64,000 nucleotides of DNA from Monosiga brevicollis MX1 (Eukaryota > Opisthokonta > Choanoflagellata > Craspedida > Salpingoecidae). Below the pieces are notes generated by a model that worked only from the letters and a program-made list of their open reading frames with translations, ran no database searches and was not told where the DNA came from. Each line of letters opens with the position of its first letter. The first letter of the stretch is position 1. A program made the translations under genes and the position numbers. The DNA lies in assembly GCF_000002865.3 (NCBI RefSeq), contig NW_001865067.1, positions 5,529-69,528 of the forward strand. Reading direction: 5' to 3'. Below are positions 61,701 through 64,000 of the stretch, piece by piece.

Positions 61701-64000
61701 GTTGGCTTCCTCGTCCTCTTTGTGGCCATCTATTCCCCGCGACGTGAGCAGGCCCAAAAGGATGCCACATACAAGCCTGAGCGTGAGAGCGAGGCCGCGA
61801 CTGGACCTCCCAACGTGAGTCGGCACATTGGGGCCCTTTGGAGTCAAGATCAAAACGTGTTGGAAAACGTGAACGTTCGTCAGGTCTATGATCAGCTTGA
61901 CTCACACCACAACACGGTGCGCGACGCCATTGACAAGCACGAGGATGAAGTGTCAAGTCGAGTTCAAAGTGTCGACAAAAGACTCGAGCTACTACAAGAG
62001 ATGGTGAACACAATTGACTTGACCCAACTGGCACCGTCTGCCTCAGCCAAGCCCGGCTCAGGTGATGCGGCAAGCGATGCGTTGGCTGAGGAGCGCCGAA
62101 AGCAGATCAAGGCAGAACGCGACCTGATTGAGGAGGTTCGAGCCCTGCTGATGCTGCAAACGGGCAAGAGCCGTGGAGCCGGACGAACGGGCAAGCAGGC
62201 TGGTGACGCCTCCTCCCGCAAAGCTGGTGCTGGATCGGGAGCGGGTCCAGGTAACGGCCCGCAGCTCACGGAAGAGCCTTTGCAGGCCGGTACTGATGCG
62301 GCTCTGGCGCGCTCGCAAAACGTGCTGGCTCTCCAACGTGAGGCTGCGGAGGCGGTTCTTCTTCAGAACCATGCGACAACGGACGAGCTTTCCAAGGAGG
62401 AGACGGCACAGTTGCGCGATGACCCCATGGCCGTTCTAGAAGCTCTGTTTGCCCGCGTGTCGGCTGCGTCAGTCGCAGACACCCCGTTGAATGATGCTGA
62501 GCAAGCCATGGTTTCACGCCTGGTTGAGGAGCAACTGGGCATGAACCATGCTCTTGGTGAAGACGACCCCGTCTATTTGGAGGCGCTGGCAGCAGCTGAA
62601 AGCATCGTGTACAACATGCGAGCGGAAGCTTCGGCTCATCAAGTTGAATTTTTGGAAGATCAAGGCGTGGCAGATGCACGAAGCCATGATTTGGAGAAGC
62701 GGGTAAGCCCCTGTCTTGTTGATGTGTCAAACTTCTTTGGTCGGGTGTGTGCCTTGTCCTATCGATCAGCCGAGCCTTGGGTTTTTCAAGCCCTTGCATC
62801 TGTGGCCGCTTGGTTTTCACGTCTATGCTTGTACATTTCCCGTGTGTTGGTGGTCGTGGTTGTGTGCCTTTGTCGGTGACAGACCCCCTTTCTTGCGGTT
62901 GCTTTTCGTTGGCTAACTGACTCTCATGGTATGGCGTGTGGTATTCAACGCAAACAGGCTTTGTTGGAGACTTTTGAGGGCCAAGTGAAGGAGCTGGCCG
63001 ACGGCGATGATGGTCAGGCGCTTCAGCGTATTGCCAGCGTGAAGTCGGTTGTGAGCAAATATCAAGATTTGCGGCAGCAAGTGCGGGCTCGGCTGCAAGA
63101 AGCCTGCCGCCGCCGCAAGGAGGAAAAGCTGTCCGAGTTTATGGCAAAGGAAACGTTGATTGAGGAGGACATGATTGAGCAGGCCAACCTCGGCCAGCTT
63201 GGAAGTCAGCATCAGCGAGATTCAGCCCGTGCCAAGCTTAAAGCGCGAGCGCAACAACGAAAGCAGCGCAAACGTGCAGCTCTTGAAACTGAACTGGCTG
63301 CCGAGGAGAAGATGATGCTACAAGTTGCACACAAGCACTTGAGCGAGCTCGAAGCCCGTGAGCTTGAAGCAAAGACACAAGAGTACGTGAGCACCATGGC
63401 AGCCACTGCCAACGTTGGTGATGCACAGCAGATCATGGATGAATTTAAGCAAAAGCAAAAGTTGGCGCAGGAGCGTGTGAAGCAACGTCACGCCACAGCT
63501 CAAGCCGACATCAAGGCTCGCTTGCAAGAGCGCAAGCAGCGCCGCAAGAAAAACGTGGCCGATGCTGCGCAGGAGGACATGGATGCAGAGGTATTGTTGT
63601 TCCAGCCCACCCACCATGTGTGCTTTGACTTTTGGGTCGTCAACACTCTATTGGTTGTGCTTTTTTTTTTTTTTTTTTTGTTTTTTTTTTTTTTTTTTGT
63701 TTTTTTTGTTTTTTTTGTTTTTTTTTGTTTTCTTCTTCTTCTTCTTCCTTTTCCATCGTGCTCATCCCGGCCGTTGTTTGTTATTGATGCTTTTGTTGTT
63801 ATTCTCGTCATTGTGGTGGTTGTGGTAGATGCTGCATTCTGCACAGGAGGATTCGGCACAGCTGCAGGCTCTCGAAACTTCCCAGCAGCAAATGGAGGAA
63901 GACATCAGAAAGCGTCACGCCGAGGAGCTTGCGGCGCTGGAACTGAGCTTGCAACAGGAAACTGACAAGCATCTCAATGACACCATGACGGCGGCAGAGG
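43783..64000 (+). CDS. Giant Cys-rich (GCC2/GCC3-type) single-pass receptor, 3' end beyond window
   Basis: About 50 exons, phases consistent where checked, from a signal peptide (WPLLALVLVLHLLTQTVNA) at 43783 to an open end at 64000. The ectodomain (to about 60.9 kb) is dozens of modules of the type CPAGxxCxxGxxxPxxCxxGxYSxxGxxxCxxC, like GCC2_GCC3/ephrin-receptor-like repeats. Large exons include 44497-45810, 55252-56034, 56157-58177, 58371-59705 and 60547-62702. The last holds a region with IEEGATVAFRL and FDESGTYVFAN, possibly cupredoxin-like, then one membrane span (ISAVLITCGALVGFLVLFVA, near 61670-61730). The cytoplasmic part is hydrophilic and coiled-coil (ELLQEMVNTIDL; 62958-63590; 63829 on), rich in Glu, Lys, Arg and Gln. 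No kinase or other enzyme domain is seen within the window. Probably a surface or adhesion protein linked to an internal scaffold. Confidence 0.85.
44545..45511 (+). repeat. Exact 438-bp tandem duplication plus partial third copy
   Basis: Copies 44545-44982 and 44983-45420 show no difference by eye; a third partial copy runs from 45421 to about 45511 before diverging. Each unit encodes 146 residues (starting CPAGTASAAGQAGCTSCAAG) with no intron, so the reading frame is kept. Confidence 0.93.
63661..63760. repeat. T-rich intron tract
   Basis: Runs of T broken by single G in the last visible intron (63591-63828) of the giant gene. Similar T-runs occur in introns at 53717-53757 and 59826-59850. 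Confidence 0.9.

Overview
The window looks like intron-dense nuclear DNA from a unicellular relative of animals, most likely a choanoflagellate (Monosiga-like). The reasons are many short GT-AG introns (often 70-150 bp), GC-rich codons, animal-type genes (RhoGEF, DPP8/9-type peptidase, LAMMER/CLK kinase, SLC29 transporter, PARP) beside LRR receptor kinases and a giant Cys-rich GCC2/GCC3-type receptor. The species call is inference. I recognised no rRNA, tRNA, CRISPR array or viral element. One assembly gap of Ns lies at 25272-25492.

Left part (1-14.5 kb), minus strand: the C-terminal piece of a fungal-TLH-like RecQ helicase (583-2312), then a cluster of related ankyrin genes at 4.0-5.1, 6.7-8.3 and 10.1-13.6 kb. 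A fourth relative sits at 40.7-42.3 kb. Most ankyrin exons are 99 bp, phase 0, encode one repeat each and end at a GTCAGT donor. The cluster is full of partial duplications: upstream 'head' blocks, a shared intron block and decayed exon relics. The 10.1-13.6 kb gene encodes ankyrin, a long helical region, a protein kinase domain and a PARP catalytic domain in one polypeptide, and both catalytic centres have unusual residues.

Middle (15.3-35 kb): a small RhoGEF (+, 15294-16559); a DPP8/9-like prolyl dipeptidase with 13 exons (-, 16725-20332); LRR receptor kinase 1 (-, 21034-24820); the N gap and microsatellites; a LAMMER/CLK kinase with 10 exons (-, 26684-28851); an equilibrative nucleoside transporter with 9 exons (+, 30570-32972); and an unrecognised repeat protein (-, 33528-34938). 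A near-palindrome of about 270 bp lies between that gene and LRR receptor kinase 2 (+, 35443-40000).

Right part (43.8 kb to the end, +): one giant gene of about 50 exons that runs off the window. It encodes a signal peptide, several dozen Cys-rich repeats, a possible cupredoxin-like domain, one membrane span and a long coiled-coil tail. It contains an exact 438-bp tandem duplication.

The two LRR kinases and the giant receptor are probable surface proteins. The ankyrin/kinase/PARP family, RhoGEF and CLK are intracellular signalling proteins. Nothing shows that they form one pathway. Splice sites were inferred by eye from GT/AG, phase and family alignment; single-base errors in boundaries are possible, mostly in the giant gene.
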